The position numbers and the translations under genes are program-made. From contig OX388305.1 in assembly GCA_947579605.1 (NCBI GenBank), positions 19,481,542 through 19,545,541 of the forward strand: a DNA stretch of 64,000 bases, given 5' to 3'. Each line of letters begins with the position of its first letter. The first letter of the stretch is position 1. Below the pieces are notes generated by a model that saw nothing but the letters and a program-made list of their open reading frames with translations, ran no database searches and was not told the DNA's origin. Shown here piece by piece: positions 34,119-46,249 of this stretch. The stretch comes from Athripsodes cinereus. Lineage: Eukaryota > Arthropoda > Insecta > Trichoptera > Leptoceridae.

Positions 34119-35439
34119 ATTTGATGTAGGCATTGTAACGACCATTATACGATTAAGATTAAAATCGATAAATAAAACAAGACATTTTGGGGTCAAATTA
34201 ATGTATCAAATATTAAAGAGTTTTTGGTCAGTTTGCATCCGAATATTTATTGCACTTTTTGTTATACAATGTGAATCAAACATAAATTACTCTATATTTA
34301 TTAAAGATTTAATGTTCCCCGAAGGTCCCCCTAAATCATAAATATAGATTTGACCACTCTGTATGTTTACATAATTTAAGTATTTGTATAGAGAAGCAGT
34401 CGCAGGTATTATCATACATTTTACATAAAATGAGGATATGGACACCATTATTGTAACATTATTCATCGTCCGGTAGGTACGCATATGAAAAATATTATAA
34501 ACTAAAATTTATCTGGTTTGAAAAAAAATAAGAGTTTTCGAACGAAGTCTTATCTGTTTTTCCGATGACATTAATTGTGACTGACAGAAAAAAAGAAAAA
34601 CAGAGTTCAACACTTAATTTTTGCGCAACATTTTGTGTAGAATTTGGATTTTAATTTGGTTTTGAGTAGATAAAGTAAATATGAAGAATTGTATACTTAG
34701 ATTTGGATATAACGTATTAAATTTGCGAGATTTATTAAACAGAAAAACAAAATTATATTCGTAACTTTGATAATTGAAACATATTGTAATGTATACTTCG
34801 CAATCTAAAAAAAATAAATAAAATGAATACTTGGATATGTAAATTAGTTTACGAAACAATGTCTAGTGAAATGACTTATTAAATTTTCTACTACCATGAA
34901 AAAAGCTTGACTTTGGGAACTTTTATAACATTTATTTGAAACCCAGAACCATCTTTTAAATATTATTTGAAAACATATCTTAAGACTGTTGGCTAGAATA
35001 ATGTCTAGTATGTATATAGTAAAGATGATGATAGTTGGACATTTTTTTATCGATCTCCAGTACATAGAATGAGTGTGGGATCCCACTAGTATATTTTACG
35101 ATCGTAAAAAGGTTCAGTGAATTTGGGCGTTTTTATTAGTTTCCGAAATGTGTAATCAGCACCGACAAGACGAAGAATTTCTTAAAGCTAAGACGATATT
35201 GTGTCCTTTTTTCAACACGTACAACAACCGTCAGGTATTGTTTTCTTTATTTTAAGCTTTTATCAGAAGTTTTTATGGTCTTCGAGATACTGCGATTTAT
35301 CAGTAGGTACATTTACTACGTGAACATTAATATATTTTTTATTGTGAAATTTTATCATTTTATTTCTTTTCCTAGATTTAAAAATATTTGGAAAAATTTA
35401 TTCTGAACAAATGTTTTGAACTTTTTTTGTCAATTTGAA
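34119..35439. other. No gene recognised
   Basis: AT-rich DNA. Frames of up to 81 codons on the minus strand are low-complexity and carry no motif. Confidence 0.35.
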
Positions 35440-35700
35440 TTTAACATATCTCTCTGTCGTCCATTTTTCCTTGTCCTACCAAGGATTGTGGTAGCAATAG
35501 ATCCTCTTAGTAATTTTTCTCTGATTGCGTCTGTCCTGATTCATGCGTAAAGCATCCGGAACCGAAGATCCTGTTGTTTTCTGAATCATATTACTGTACT
35601 TAGTACATGTCCACGAGATTTTCTCCCCTTGATACTTCCTACAATCATGAGATTTTCTAATTTTTCTGATTCTTTTTTCATAATGTGTCTACAGTATTGC
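35440..35700 (-). mobile_element. LINE-D reverse transcriptase C-terminal remnant
   Basis: On the minus strand, in shifting frames, one reads IRKIRKS, then GRKSRGH, QKTTGSSVPDALRMNQDRRN. This follows the RT-tail order of a basic GR.RGR segment, TG.S...A.R...DR.. . Frame changes and stops show it is dead. Confidence 0.5.
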
Positions 35701-36724
35701 GTAGTAAAAAGGTAGAAAGAAAATTTATCCATGAGTGTTTGAAATCTCAGTAGAATAAAATTAAAATTCCGAATATCTCCAATATTCTACACTGTTTTTT
35801 CTAAAGTTTTTACTAAACTACTCATAATGAACATTCAATTCGCCCGACACACACATTTATACTTCCATACACAATCGGGAGGATAGTTGTAAATCATTCA
35901 GATTAATAATGACCTAAGAAGTTAAGACTAAAGTTTATAGTAGAACGAATCGCTTATTTCAATTTATCCGATATTATAGATTTCTACTACTCTTCTATCA
36001 AAACTATAAATAACAATAACCTAGTTTATCCAAGGAAATGAAAAAAAATCAAAACTATCGATAAAATTCACGTTTTTATACATTCTCACTTTTGAAGGCA
36101 ATCTACTATCAATCAACTTTACTAAAAGTTTACATAGAAAACTATAAGCTACAATATTATTTTGTATGTGTAATAAATATTTCTATGGATCAAGGCGCTA
36201 TTGTGGAAAACTTGGTTTATTCAAGGCGAATCTTTGATAAAGTGATTTTTGGCATCCATCCATCTTGTCCCATTATACTTAACATGTATTTGAATTGATG
36301 TTGTTTGTTTGTAGATATTATTCTGAATATACCTATGTATTATAAAGAATTCTGTTGACCCTAAGATATTTCAACAAAAAGGGTTCTAAAGGTTACTTAG
36401 TGCTTTATAGTTATACTAGAATTTTAACCCTGAGTTTAAATCATGATAAAAAGAAAATATCCATTAGAAAAATAAATTCTTCAAAAATATTATTTATCTG
36501 TTAAATTATTCTGAACCGACTGGTGTCTCCTTTACAGCTACACGCACGATAATGTTTTCAGTTATCGATCGACATGGTCTCTCCAGAATCGTACCTTTTT
36601 CAACTCTATCTTACGATGTCTTTAGTGTTGCTTTTCTCCAATTTCTGTTTTCTTCATTTATGTAATTAAATAGAGTGCGGAAATCCAGTAAAAATATTTT
36701 GTCTTAATTATTCGTAATCAATCT
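35701..36724. other. No gene recognised
   Basis: AT-rich DNA without assignable elements. Confidence 0.35.
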
Positions 36725-36903
36725 TATTCTTCTTTCTGTGCCATATCAGGTCCCCTCGACGTTGGCGACCACTCCGGCGAAAACCTCCCTGTCCTGTGCT
36801 GCTCTGAACAGGTCATCTACTGTCCGGATCCCGGTCCACTCCCTAATGTTGCGCAGCCAGGACACCTGCTTTCTGCCAACTCCCCGTCTTCCCAATAATT
36901 TCG
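36725..36903 (-). mobile_element. LINE-B reverse transcriptase C-terminal remnant
   Basis: Minus strand: GRRGVGRKQVSWLRNIREWT, then DDLFRAAQDREVFAGVVANV, followed by a stop. This is a well-preserved RT tail of a LINE family distinct from LINE-A, typical in its SWLRNIR.WTG and A.DR..F..VVAN segments. The plus-strand 208-codon frame across it (36738-37364) is a shadow that runs on into the adjacent SINE. LINE-B retains no 5' part. Confidence 0.7.
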
Positions 36904-36907
36904 TAAT

Positions 36908-37162
36908 CTACTACTACTACTACTATACGATCACGGCATATCCCACAAGTGGGGTAGCCAGCAGATCAGCTGCATGTAAGAAACATGCAAACTGTCCTCT
37001 TCGTGCCAATATAAAAACAAGACATTCAGGATGGGTGGCAAACCTCATCGCTGAATTTAAGATATATAATGTCTTAATTTTTTCGAACACCTGCCTTTTA
37101 CAGGACACTCGAAAACTTACGGAGATGAGTGGGAGACCAATTCTTTACCGGGTGCTCCACGG
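36908..37162 (-). mobile_element. SINE-A, near full length
   Basis: A (CTA)n tail, then ACGATCACGGCATATCCCAC and AAGTGGGGTAGCCAGCAGAT, ACATTCAGGATGGGTGGCAA, ACACCTGCCTTTTACAGGAC and GTGGGAGACCAATTCTTTAC. This is antisense SINE-A from tail to head, one of the cleanest copies. No target duplication is evident by eye. Confidence 0.8.
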
Positions 37163-38799
37163 GATATACGGGATATACATATATCCACAGGATAATCAAT
37201 ACAATGATAAATTGAAAACAAAGATTTTGACGAGGCATTTTTTTCATAAATGCACAAGGGTGCGTACCTTCTCGTACATGAGGTATTATTTGACATTTAA
37301 TTTATTATATACCTACATATTTCAATTTCCGTATATTTTTCTTTTAAAAATCATCTACATTTAAACTGAACAAGTGTCATGAAGCAAAGAAGCTTTGAAA
37401 TTTTCGATTGTTGATTAAAAAATTGTTTAAACCAAGAAGATTTTTTCCATATTGTAATCCAGAAAAAAGCGTTGACAGAGCAAATAAGATGAAAAGCTAG
37501 ATATTTGATTATATTTGCAAACGAACTCAATTATTTATTTGCGATATATTCTCGCAATATTTACAGGGTATTAAGCATATTGTTTCTTAGTTCAACGCTT
37601 TGAATAAGTTTTTATTCATGGCACGGTTTTTAATAAAAAACGGATTATGTGAAGGCTTTAATATTTTTTTACGTAATAATATTTGACGTCTCATATACTT
37701 CTTTCTGTCACAAAACCCATCATAAATCTCCTTTTTTCAAGTATCAGTAAACGTATATGCTATCTTTTTCAGTAAATAAAGCTTCTCTTCTTTACTTTAG
37801 ATAATATAAAAGAACCTCTAGAACTAAAGTTCCTGTGATGATATCTAGTGAAAGAATATTTCAAGGTAAACTATACATATACCTTTAACAAAAAATTTCC
37901 TTTACCTCACTATTGGTTCGATGGTCAATTATTTTCTGCAAGCAGTTAAGATAGGTACAGAACTTTAACCCGTGGGTGACATGTTTCATTATTATTAAAA
38001 ATATTATGAATTATATTATATATTGGTATTCGAATGGAATAAAAATAAAAGGTCTAAGATATTCGCGTAACTTTCTCGTTGCAATCTTTAAAATCACTAC
38101 ATTTTCAGGTTTTTCGTGTTATGTAACTACGTATTATATAAATATATCAGGTAGAATCTTATAAAAGTTCCAAAGCATTATGAGGTGGGTAAGTAATATA
38201 CTTTTCCCTGCTTTGGAAGTAGTAGTTACTTTGAAACTATTATAGTGCACTATGCTTACTTATCTACATTTGAAACAACTGAAATATTATCTTTCAGGAA
38301 AACATACAAGTATTTCAGCTAAAATAATCATTAGCTACATGTATGAAGCTTACAGAAAATGAGATAGGTACTTAGTATCACCACGAGTAGTACTTAGATC
38401 CAAATCATAAAATGCATTTACGTATTTAAAGCACACAGCTTTTAAAGCTCAAAAACCGAAAGGTAAAACACATAATAATAATATATTACTTTTTCGTCTT
38501 TTGAATCGCTTTAACGTGAGAGGATGAGTCTTTATTATTTGAATTTCATAATTAATTTCAAATAACTTTCTTATTTATCTAAAGTGAACCAAATATTAGA
38601 ATGATAGCTGATTATCTTAAATTTCACCTGAAATAGATCGCCCACAATTTAAGTTTTCTTGTGTCCTGAAAAAGGCAAAAATTATTCAGGAATTAAAATA
38701 ATAATTCTAATTATCTGAATTTGAGGACTTCTGTATGTTTATTATAGGCAGTTAGTCTATAACACGTTTGTAGAGATATCTGCCATTATTCTAACAAAA
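37163..38799. other. No gene recognised
   Basis: AT-rich DNA. A much-decayed SINE-A may lie at 38640-38790 (TTTTCTTGTGTCCTGAAAAAGGC), but the match is too weak to list. Confidence 0.35.
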
Positions 38800-39030
38800 A
38801 TACATACCATCACGCCGCTTCCCTCGCGGGGTAGGCAAAGAGGATCGAGCACCACTTCCTTCTACACATACATCTTTCGCTTCCATCACTGTCATACAAT
38901 TACTCATGCATGTTCTCCTGTTCATGTGCTCAACACATGACCGTCCTGTAAGATTTGATTTAAATGATATTGCCATTTAATCCTCGGACGTCCACGTCTC
39001 CGCACACCATTCCTCTCAGCCACTAATCTG
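38800..39030 (-). mobile_element. LINE-A 3' end remnant
   Basis: Minus strand: AERNGVRRRGRPRIKWQ, then HLNQILQDGHVLST, a frameshift, CMSNCMTVMEAKDVC, and the 3' end CCGCGAGGGAAGCGG plus CGTGATGGTATG. The 3' end is the best reference in the window for the LINE side of the shared SINE/LINE tail. Confidence 0.7.
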
Positions 39031-40188
39031 GATTATTCTTTCACGAATCAAATATTATGGAGGAATGAATTTAGAGGACTGCAGACAGGCGTGATGAATG
39101 GTTATTTAGTCACCGATCCCTCTGAACGAATGCCGGGTTCGACCTGCCGTGCAAACAATGGCCCAAACTAAATAGACTACGAACAAGGCGTACCAGATAT
39201 GTACATAATAAGCACCAATATTTCAGATTATCGTAGCAATCACCGATTTCATATATTATTATGTCGACAAGACGAGAAGCAATATTGTTTTCAAACTAAA
39301 ACTTCTTGAAAAAAAAAACTTAAACTGAAGGGTCTACTTAATCCAATCGACTAAAAAGGTATGAGATTCAATATTTTTAGTATTACAAAGCTTGGATACA
39401 TTGATGGCATTATTGGCAGGCTGCCTAGACTAAATAAGTAGGGTACGGATCTAACTGACTGGAAAGTAAGTGAGAGCAGCATTTGATAATAGGTAATATA
39501 CTAAGGAGGGGATATTTGAAATGATACATCACCATTCTGGGTCATAGAGTTGATGAGTATGAATATGACAAAAAAAAATATTAAAGAAAGTTATTTATAA
39601 ACTAAGATATACGAATATGGATATATATCATGTAAGAAAAATTATTTTTATTTGAGAGAATACTGTGTCGAATCTCCAGTTCCATAAACCGTTTTTCTAA
39701 TATTCCAAGACATGCTACAATAAGGTTTTCAACCAGTTTGGTGGACTATCGAAAACTCAGAACAAATAACATCAGTCATTCTAAAACATATGACTATGAA
39801 TAAAAGTATAAAGCACATGGGAGCTACTCCTGACAAGCATCTTGTCTAGACTTTTATCAAGTATTTTCGAATTGGCACTCTTGAAAACATTAATTTGGAT
39901 TCTTATAGAACAATTTAGCTGAAAAGAAATAAATATCATAATAAATATAAAAATGTTATTTATAAGATCCTCAGTATGTATTTATGTGAGTATACTTATG
40001 TATAATGAATTGCGCAGTATATTTACTTTTAATATCTTTATTTGACGTCTCTAGATTACGTAAAAAGTTTCTCCAAGAATGGACACCAAAAAATCAAAAT
40101 TGAAACATCTTAAGATAAAAAAATAGTATAGGTATCAAAAAGGTAATCTAGACGAGGATTTATTTATTTACTTACTTATTAATTTTAT

Positions 40189-40194
<6 letters not shown>
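39031..40194. other. No gene recognised
   Basis: 39050-39180 has a more balanced composition, including CGGGTTCGACC resembling a B box without a partner A box. The rest is AT-rich. Confidence 0.3.

Positions 40195-40227
<33 letters not shown>
40195..40227 (+). repeat. (TC)n microsatellite
   Basis: About 16 uninterrupted TC units. Confidence 0.95.
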
Positions 40228-40231
<4 letters not shown>

Positions 40232-40530
40232 CTGGCATTGCACTCAATAGTTGAGTGATGCTGCCATTATCAAAACGGTGTGTATCAATCCACATCAAAA
40301 ACATTTCGTATATAGTTTTTAGAGCTCTGTGTTTTCGAAAGAGCTACAAAGACATCCACCGATATGCTGGACGAGGTCAATAGAACCAAAAAGTCCTTCT
40401 TTAATGACAGAGCTTCTAATGTCGAGAGACCCGTCATCTGGAACCCAGGACCTTCATAAAACCATTAATAACAAAGTTCAGGAGCAAATTTGGGAAATCG
40501 CACTTCCATTATATTTTCCTGCGACCTAAA
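40228..40530. other. Unassigned segment, possible LINE remnant
   Basis: Just after the microsatellite, the minus strand reads GGCAGCATCACTCAACTATT, then GAGTGCAATGCC. It recalls the GGGCAGCATC 3' end of the LINE at 19560-20065. The adjacent 66-codon plus-strand frame (40329-40529) and the minus-strand reading are of balanced composition but match no domain I know. Confidence 0.3.
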
Positions 40531-40631
40531 AATGGATGAGGTTAAAACTATGTGGTAATATCTTCCATCTAACCATGTCGAATTGACATAAATCGAGTTT
40601 GCCTCACGACGACCGTACCCCGAACTAAATC

Positions 40632-40678
40632 AACTCAAAGATATTTCACTCGCTAAACCGGTGAAATATCCTTGAGTT
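40632..40678. repeat. 18-bp hairpin
   Basis: AACTCAAAGATATTTCAC (40632-40649) pairs with 40661-40678 at 17 of 18 positions around an 11-nt loop. Confidence 0.7.
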
Positions 40679-41476
40679 AATAGTCTGATTGAACCTCCTC
40701 AACTCAATAAGAAATGACAGCTTTTCTGAATATATTTTTTTATTTGCACGAAGAGAACAGTATTATGTTAACAACATTAAATTGTTATGTTTGCTATTGC
40801 ACATATGGGGCATGGCTTGATGGCATAGCTAGACAGAAAATTCTAGAAAATATTCTAGATGAGATTCGCATCCGAAGTAGCACCAGTACCCAAAAAGTTT
40901 TGCATTGCAAACATAGAAGAAAGAATGTTATATTATGTAAGCATCTAAACATTTTTATTATAATCTTCTAAATTTTATCATGTAGTATTATAAAGAGATG
41001 AAATTCTTTTGAAATCATTTCCAATTTTGTTACAAGGTGGATTTTAGTAGTTGAAAATCGGAAGCGCTCTCATGTCGTCATAAATTTCATTTTAAAAACA
41101 ACCAGAAGTCGTCGACTTTGCCTGAAAACTTTGCCAAGAATTTGTAAATATAATAATGCGATTATAATAGATTTTATATTATCTACTAGCGGTGCAAACG
41201 TTCCCAAGCATTATTAAATTTTTGAATATTATTAATATCTATAAAAATATGCAAATGTTTTGCGATATGACTAAATATGTTCCTATAGTTAAACAGCTCA
41301 CAAAAAATCTCTTCTGACATTTCTGACATCAGAGGTGAGTACATACATAGATAGGTTGGTAGATATTTTTTTATTTTGAGTCGATTTTTCGTTTCGACCA
41401 AGTTGGTCTCGGAAATTAGATTTTACTTTCTCAGAAGTGAAAGTGTTAAACATCTTTTCATTGTGATATAACCTTT
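40679..41476. other. No gene recognised
   Basis: AT-rich DNA. Frames of 63-85 codons lack motifs. Confidence 0.35.
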
Positions 41477-41703
41477 GAGCACTCGACAATGAATTAGTCT
41501 CCCAATTTTCTCCGTATTTTTTCGAGCGACCTGTAAAAGGCAGATTTTTGAAAAAATAAAGACATTAATTGTCTTAAATGAAACGGTTTCCACTCATCCT
41601 AAAAGTCTTATTTTTTGTTGACGTAGAGAAGAGGGCTTGCATGTTTATTGCATACAGCTAGTCTACGAGCTACTACACTTGTAGGAAATGCCATGATGTA
41701 ATG
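41477..41703 (+). mobile_element. SINE-A, older copy
   Basis: GAGCACTCGACAATGAATTA, then TCTCCCAATTTTCTCCGTA, CCTGTAAAAGGCAGAT, CTTGCATGTTTATTGCATAC, ACTTGTAGGAAATGCCATGATG. This is a full-length but diverged sense copy whose simple-sequence tail is interrupted by the next SINE. Confidence 0.7.
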
Positions 41704-41716
41704 AAGGGTTATTCCA

Positions 41717-41969
41717 TTGAGCACCCAGTAAATAATTGGTCTCTCACTCTTCTCCGTAAGCTTTCCTGTGTCCTGTAAAAGGTAGGTATTCGAAAAATTA
41801 AGATATTTTACATCTTAAATTCAGTGATGAGGTTTGCCATCCATTCTAAATGTCTTGATTTTTATTGGCACGGAGAAGACAGCTTGAATGTTTATTATAT
41901 GCAGCTAGTCTGCTGGCTACCCCACTAGTGGGATATGACGTGATGATATAGTAGTAGTAGTAGTAGTAA
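41717..41969 (+). mobile_element. SINE-A, younger copy inserted at the end of the previous one
   Basis: GAGCACCCAGTAAATAATTG, TCCTGTAAAAGGTAGG, GATGAGGTTTGCCATCCATT, CCCCACTAGTGGGATATGAC, then GTGATGATATA and (GTA)n. GAAGGGTTATTC just before and GAAGGGTTGATTC just after look like a 12-bp target duplication with a single indel. Confidence 0.75.
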
Positions 41970-42783
41970 GAAGGGTTGATTCACCTTCTTTCATAATAAA
42001 TTGTTCTTATGACATCAACACCAGATTGTCAGGAATTTCAATTAAAAAAACTAACGCAATTTATTCAGAAGTGCTCCTAAGGTCAGATAGAGATGATTAT
42101 GGATATTTTTGATTTGGTAGCGTTAAACAAAGCCATATTAAGACATATTCAAAGGCACTATTAACAACCTAGCCTTTAATAAGCGAAGGTAGTTTTCTAT
42201 CCACGCTGCAACGATGAATCGTGATTATTTACTTAATAAAAATAGCATAATTATTCGTATTATCTAAACTACTCAAATCATAATAACAAAGAAAAAAAGG
42301 TCTTATCAGCACCAAATACACAAACCACAAATATTATAATCAAAATAACTAAAATTTGTCCTGGGTCTGGGTGTTTCATGTACATGTGTTTAGTGCATTG
42401 TATATAATGTGTATCGTCGTGTCAGTATCCATGAAACAAGATTTATCCCAGATTGGGATTTGCTCGATCTGGGTGAATTTTCTATTTATGTTATGTTATG
42501 TTAATAACTAAAGAGAGAAAGAAGTAACTGAAAGGATATTACAGCTGTCTACAAAAATCACGTACCTACTTAGGTATATTTATTTTGTACAGATAAAAGG
42601 CCTCAAGCTCGATGCAGGATAATTAAAGAATGCTCCCTGGAAGGGAATATACAGTATGCCGAGGGAAGAAGATAATGGTAAATCACGGGAAAGTTCAATA
42701 TCAAAATGTTTGAAGAAAAGAAAATAAAGAATTAGGAAAAAAATATCGATTTATGTTTTTGTGAAATGAGAGGTTTAACGAAT
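41970..42783. other. No gene recognised
   Basis: AT-rich DNA without assignable elements. Confidence 0.35.
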
Positions 42784-42848
42784 ACCAGCTTTTACAGAAC
42801 TCTTGAAACCATACAGAAATGAGTGAAAAACATATTCTTTACCGGAGA
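42784..42848 (-). mobile_element. SINE-A head fragment
   Basis: ACCAGCTTTTACAGAACTCT, then GAAACCATACAGAAATGAGTG and ACATATTCTTTACCGG, corresponds to the antisense SINE-A head (ACCTGCCTTTTACAGGACAC... TTCTTTACCGG). The rest is lost. Confidence 0.45.
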
Positions 42849-42904
42849 ATTTACGTTTTTTTTTACTTATTTAAACTAGATTGGTGTAAGTACATAATTA
42901 CTTA

Positions 42905-43075
42905 CGAGTATATTATTTCTTTTGCTTCTTTGCGGTGCAGGTAGAAAGGATGAAGATTTACTTACTTCGCATAAAAAATTCATCACGCATGCTTTTCTGT
43001 TTAGTGTTCTCACCACGTGATTTGGCATAGAAACAAAGTTTTCCCATTTTCTCCTCGCACGGTCACCTGTTTTGT
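42905..43075 (-). mobile_element. LINE-A-related C-terminal remnant
   Basis: Minus strand: RARRKWENF, then NHVVRTLNRKACVMNFLCEV, parallel to HVLSTLNRRACIRNCM. The 3' stem region is nearly unrecognisable (CCTGCACCGCAAAGAAGC). Confidence 0.5.
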
Positions 43076-44595
43076 ATGTAATATAAATTAAAATATTGTT
43101 TATTAATGAAATCCTCTGCGCTTGTAAATATCTAATGCATTCTCAAAATTTGAAGATTCCTTTATAAATTACGCACACAATGTTTGGATACACAAAGCGA
43201 ACAAGCTTTGTGTATATATCTGTATTCAGATTCACTTTATTATCAAATTATATTAAAACTGGATGATGTTTTGGAACAATATGTCAAGCTACATAATAAA
43301 AAATATCTTAATTCAAAATTGAACATGATATTGTTCTTTTTATTTTCGAGCTTTTTGGATATATTATATCTTTGGATAAAGTCTTCACCTATTAGATACT
43401 TTCAACTCACTTTTATTCTAAGCTTTTTGCGTTCATCTAGCCGGGATCACATCTAGCAATTCTTTTAACTTAAATAACTTTTCAGCAGCTAAATCAACCT
43501 AACTTTATGTTATATCTATACTTAGTTATCAAACAAAACCCATACAACTTAATGTCAGTATTGGTGGTGGTTATATTGGATGGTTTTACGAACCTTGACC
43601 ATATCAAGGGCGCTGGTAAAAAGGGCGGTTTTCATTATTTGCATTTGAAACTGGTGTTGTTGCTCTGGCGCCCAGATCACAGGACCCGCAATCCTATCAT
43701 GGCCTTGTTCCTACTGGGCTCTCTCAGCATATCAATGTACTAGATCAAATACCTGAATCATTTCAGTGCGTAATAGGATTATAATGAAAAGACTAAAGAG
43801 TGGAAACGGAGTTAGTAACAATAATAAAAATTAATAAATTATTGTAGTGTGAAATCGTAGAAAAAAATGAACAAAGTGAAATGATTTAGATAAAATAGGT
43901 ACATACCTATATGGCTGAAAGGGTTGGTGTTCAAAGATGCGGCCGTGCAATCAATATCACATAAACCAGATCCTACAAGTAGAAAGAATTGAACGACACT
44001 GGTGATATAAGTGAAAAGTGTGTGAAGAACAGAATAAAGTGGCGCTCGACTTATTTTACTTACCCCGAAAAGAAAGCGTGACGCACGACGAACATACCTA
44101 CATACGAGAGAATGAATATTATTAAACATTATTGTTGTTTATATAGTTTGTAGCCATATGTGAAGCAATTATGAAAAAATGTTTATTTTTTAGTGTCGTT
44201 TGTTTGGTACCAATAAAATATCGACTATACAAGTTTCGTGTTACTGTGGCTTGACGCGTTGTTTAAAAATAACATCCAATTATGAAGCATAATAAATTTT
44301 CTCCCAGTACATTCAGTGTCTACTGTCTGGTTGTCAGATAATAATTTTCTATTCAAAATATTCTCTCTTATATTTGGACAGTCAACATTATTTTTTCTCA
44401 AGTTTGTTTTGAAAACAGGAATAAATATCAAAGGCTTCAAAAAGAAAATATTCGAACTTAACAATGAAATCTGTAATATAAATACTTATGAAAATAAAAT
44501 ATAAATCTTTAATTACGTTTACTGGAAGGTATTGCCATAAGGCACGTCTAACACCCACGCCTTTAGCACAAATTTGTTTCTACAATAGGTACTAC
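43076..44595. other. No gene recognised
   Basis: AT-rich except 43540-43700, where a plus-strand frame gives NLDHIKGAGKKGGFHYLHLK. The balanced composition suggests former coding DNA, but I do not recognise it. Other frames (up to 96 codons) have no motif. Confidence 0.3.
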
Positions 44596-44755
44596 TTCCT
44601 CTAATATTATCCTATCACGGCACATTCCACAAGTGGGATAGCCTGCAGACCAGACACATGCAATAAACACGCAAGATGTCATCTCCTTGCCAACAAAAAA
44701 TAATTAAGACATTGAGGATGGGTGGTAAACCTAATCCCTGAATTTTATACGTAAC
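44596..44755 (-). mobile_element. SINE-A 3' half
   Basis: CCTATCACGGCACATTCCAC, AAGTGGGATAGCCTGCAGAC, ACATTGAGGATGGGTGGTAA: antisense SINE-A, head missing beyond about 44755. Confidence 0.65.
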
Positions 44756-44769
44756 CTTTCATCGTACCT

Positions 44770-45230
44770 CATATCACATATGGGTTGGTGGCCTGGTCTC
44801 ATTGTAGTCTGCGAGTCAGAGAATCGATGCAGAGGACAATGAATAAGGCATTGAAAAACGTACATGGATTCAATAGATTAACTAAAACTATTGATTTATA
44901 TAAAGTGACAGGAGAAATGACTCTCAACCAATTAATAACTTCTGAAAAAGCCAAGACTATAGGTACATAAGATAAAAAACGGACATATGAAATCAAACTT
45001 GAGCTTGACGACTAACAGTAGTGTACATGGACACAACACGCGGACTTCAAACAATATAAGAAACATTATACCCAGAACAAATAAAGTTCGAGATGGTTTC
45101 TTGTACTCTGCTGTTATGATTTATAACAGTTTGCCTGACCAATTGAAGAAATGTAAAAATCCTAAGGAGTTTGGAAAGAGGATTCAAGAGTTAATAATGA
45201 CTTCTCAATGTTTGTGATAGTGTTTTGTGT
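44770..45230 (+). mobile_element. LINE-E reverse transcriptase C-terminal remnant
   Basis: The first frame (44785-44970) has QRTMNKALKNVHGFNRLT; after a stop and frame change the second (44987-45217) has HGHNTRTSNNIRN and SAVMIYNSLPDQLKKCKNPK, FGKRIQELI. This is the HNTRSSNN...Y N.LP..+K....EFK++++.+ ending of CR1/Jockey-like reverse transcriptases. About 140 codons survive in two frames; no RT core motif (F/YADD) is present. Confidence 0.65.
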
Positions 45231-46189
45231 TTTTTGTTTTCAATAGTGTTGCTGTTCTGTGATTCTTTGCTCTGGTGTCTTATATTTTACTATAATATCA
45301 AATAATTTAAATTTATGAATTGTTTTACCAGATTTGTAATACTGCACGCCTCTGACACCAGCAACCTTAGTTGCTGTTTTGAGGTATTGTTTATAATTGA
45401 ATAAATTGAATTGAATAAACCTTATTTTTAAGAACACTTGAAAATTTCTGGTAAAGATTGGGGGATCAGCTATTTAGCGGGTACCTACTGCAGAAAAATT
45501 TGATGTATGAAAATTTTGTTTATTTTTGTTTCAATATAGTCATCTTCAGTAATAAATAAGTACAATAATTTTTTTAGTGGATTTAAACAACGTGTTTTTA
45601 ATAAATTAATTCTTTAGTAATTTATTTTTACAGAGTCGCTCATGACAATGTAGAGAATTACAATATTGATATTTACTATGTTAAGCAAAAGGTTCAAAAC
45701 CTGTTTTGAAATCAGACATTTTAGTCCTAATAATAGACTTCTAAATATAATCATGAATTATTATTGTTGTGGCCTGATTGTGAAATCAAGACATTTATCA
45801 AAGAGTACAGACCCTTTGTATACGATGGTGAGAAAGAGTCAATCTGAAATGGTTAACGGTGCATCCAAGATGTAAACTTCATATTCTATTCATCTCTATA
45901 ACTTGTTTACGAAATACTCTCTTCCACGTCTTCTCCCTACTATTTCAAATAAAATTTTGAGTCGAAAAAAAAACGATCCAATATCGAGCGTCTTCTGGCA
46001 ATTCTTATGCACAGTACCAATTATTTTTCTCCATTATTCTTAATCAATAGTGTTAGTTGTTAGAACAATATACTTTCTTCGCATGGAGTTACACTATCGC
46101 TCAATTTGCAATTATCCTAGGTTCTCCACAGTAAAGCTTATTATTTTAATTGAACCACAACAAATAATACATTCGTAATAATTTGTTCC
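45231..46189. other. No gene recognised
   Basis: The first 200 bp may be the 3' UTR of the LINE-E remnant (AATTGAATAAACC near 45410). The rest is AT-rich. Confidence 0.35.
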
Positions 46190-46249
46190 AAGTGAGCTTC
46201 CGAGCGTATAATGTTTATACATAAATATTATACGCTCGGAAGCTCACTT
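46190..46249. repeat. Perfect 23-bp hairpin
   Basis: Arms 46190-46212 and 46227-46249 are exact reverse complements (AAGTGAGCTTCCGAGCGTAT... on the left) around a 14-nt AT-only loop apart from one G and one C. The GC-containing arms stand out from the AT-rich surroundings, so it may be a solo fold-back element. Confidence 0.85.

Noticed and set aside
36738..37364. 208-codon plus-strand frame as a protein gene
   Set aside because: It is the shadow of the LINE-B tail on the minus strand, then antisense SINE-A, then AT-rich DNA.
38640..38790. Another SINE-A copy
   Set aside because: Only the TCCTGAAAAAGGC segment and a CAGTTAGTCT trace match; too weak to list.
40195..40227. Regulatory GAGA-type site
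   Set aside because: A pure (TC)n run with no associated promoter; a simple microsatellite is the economical reading.
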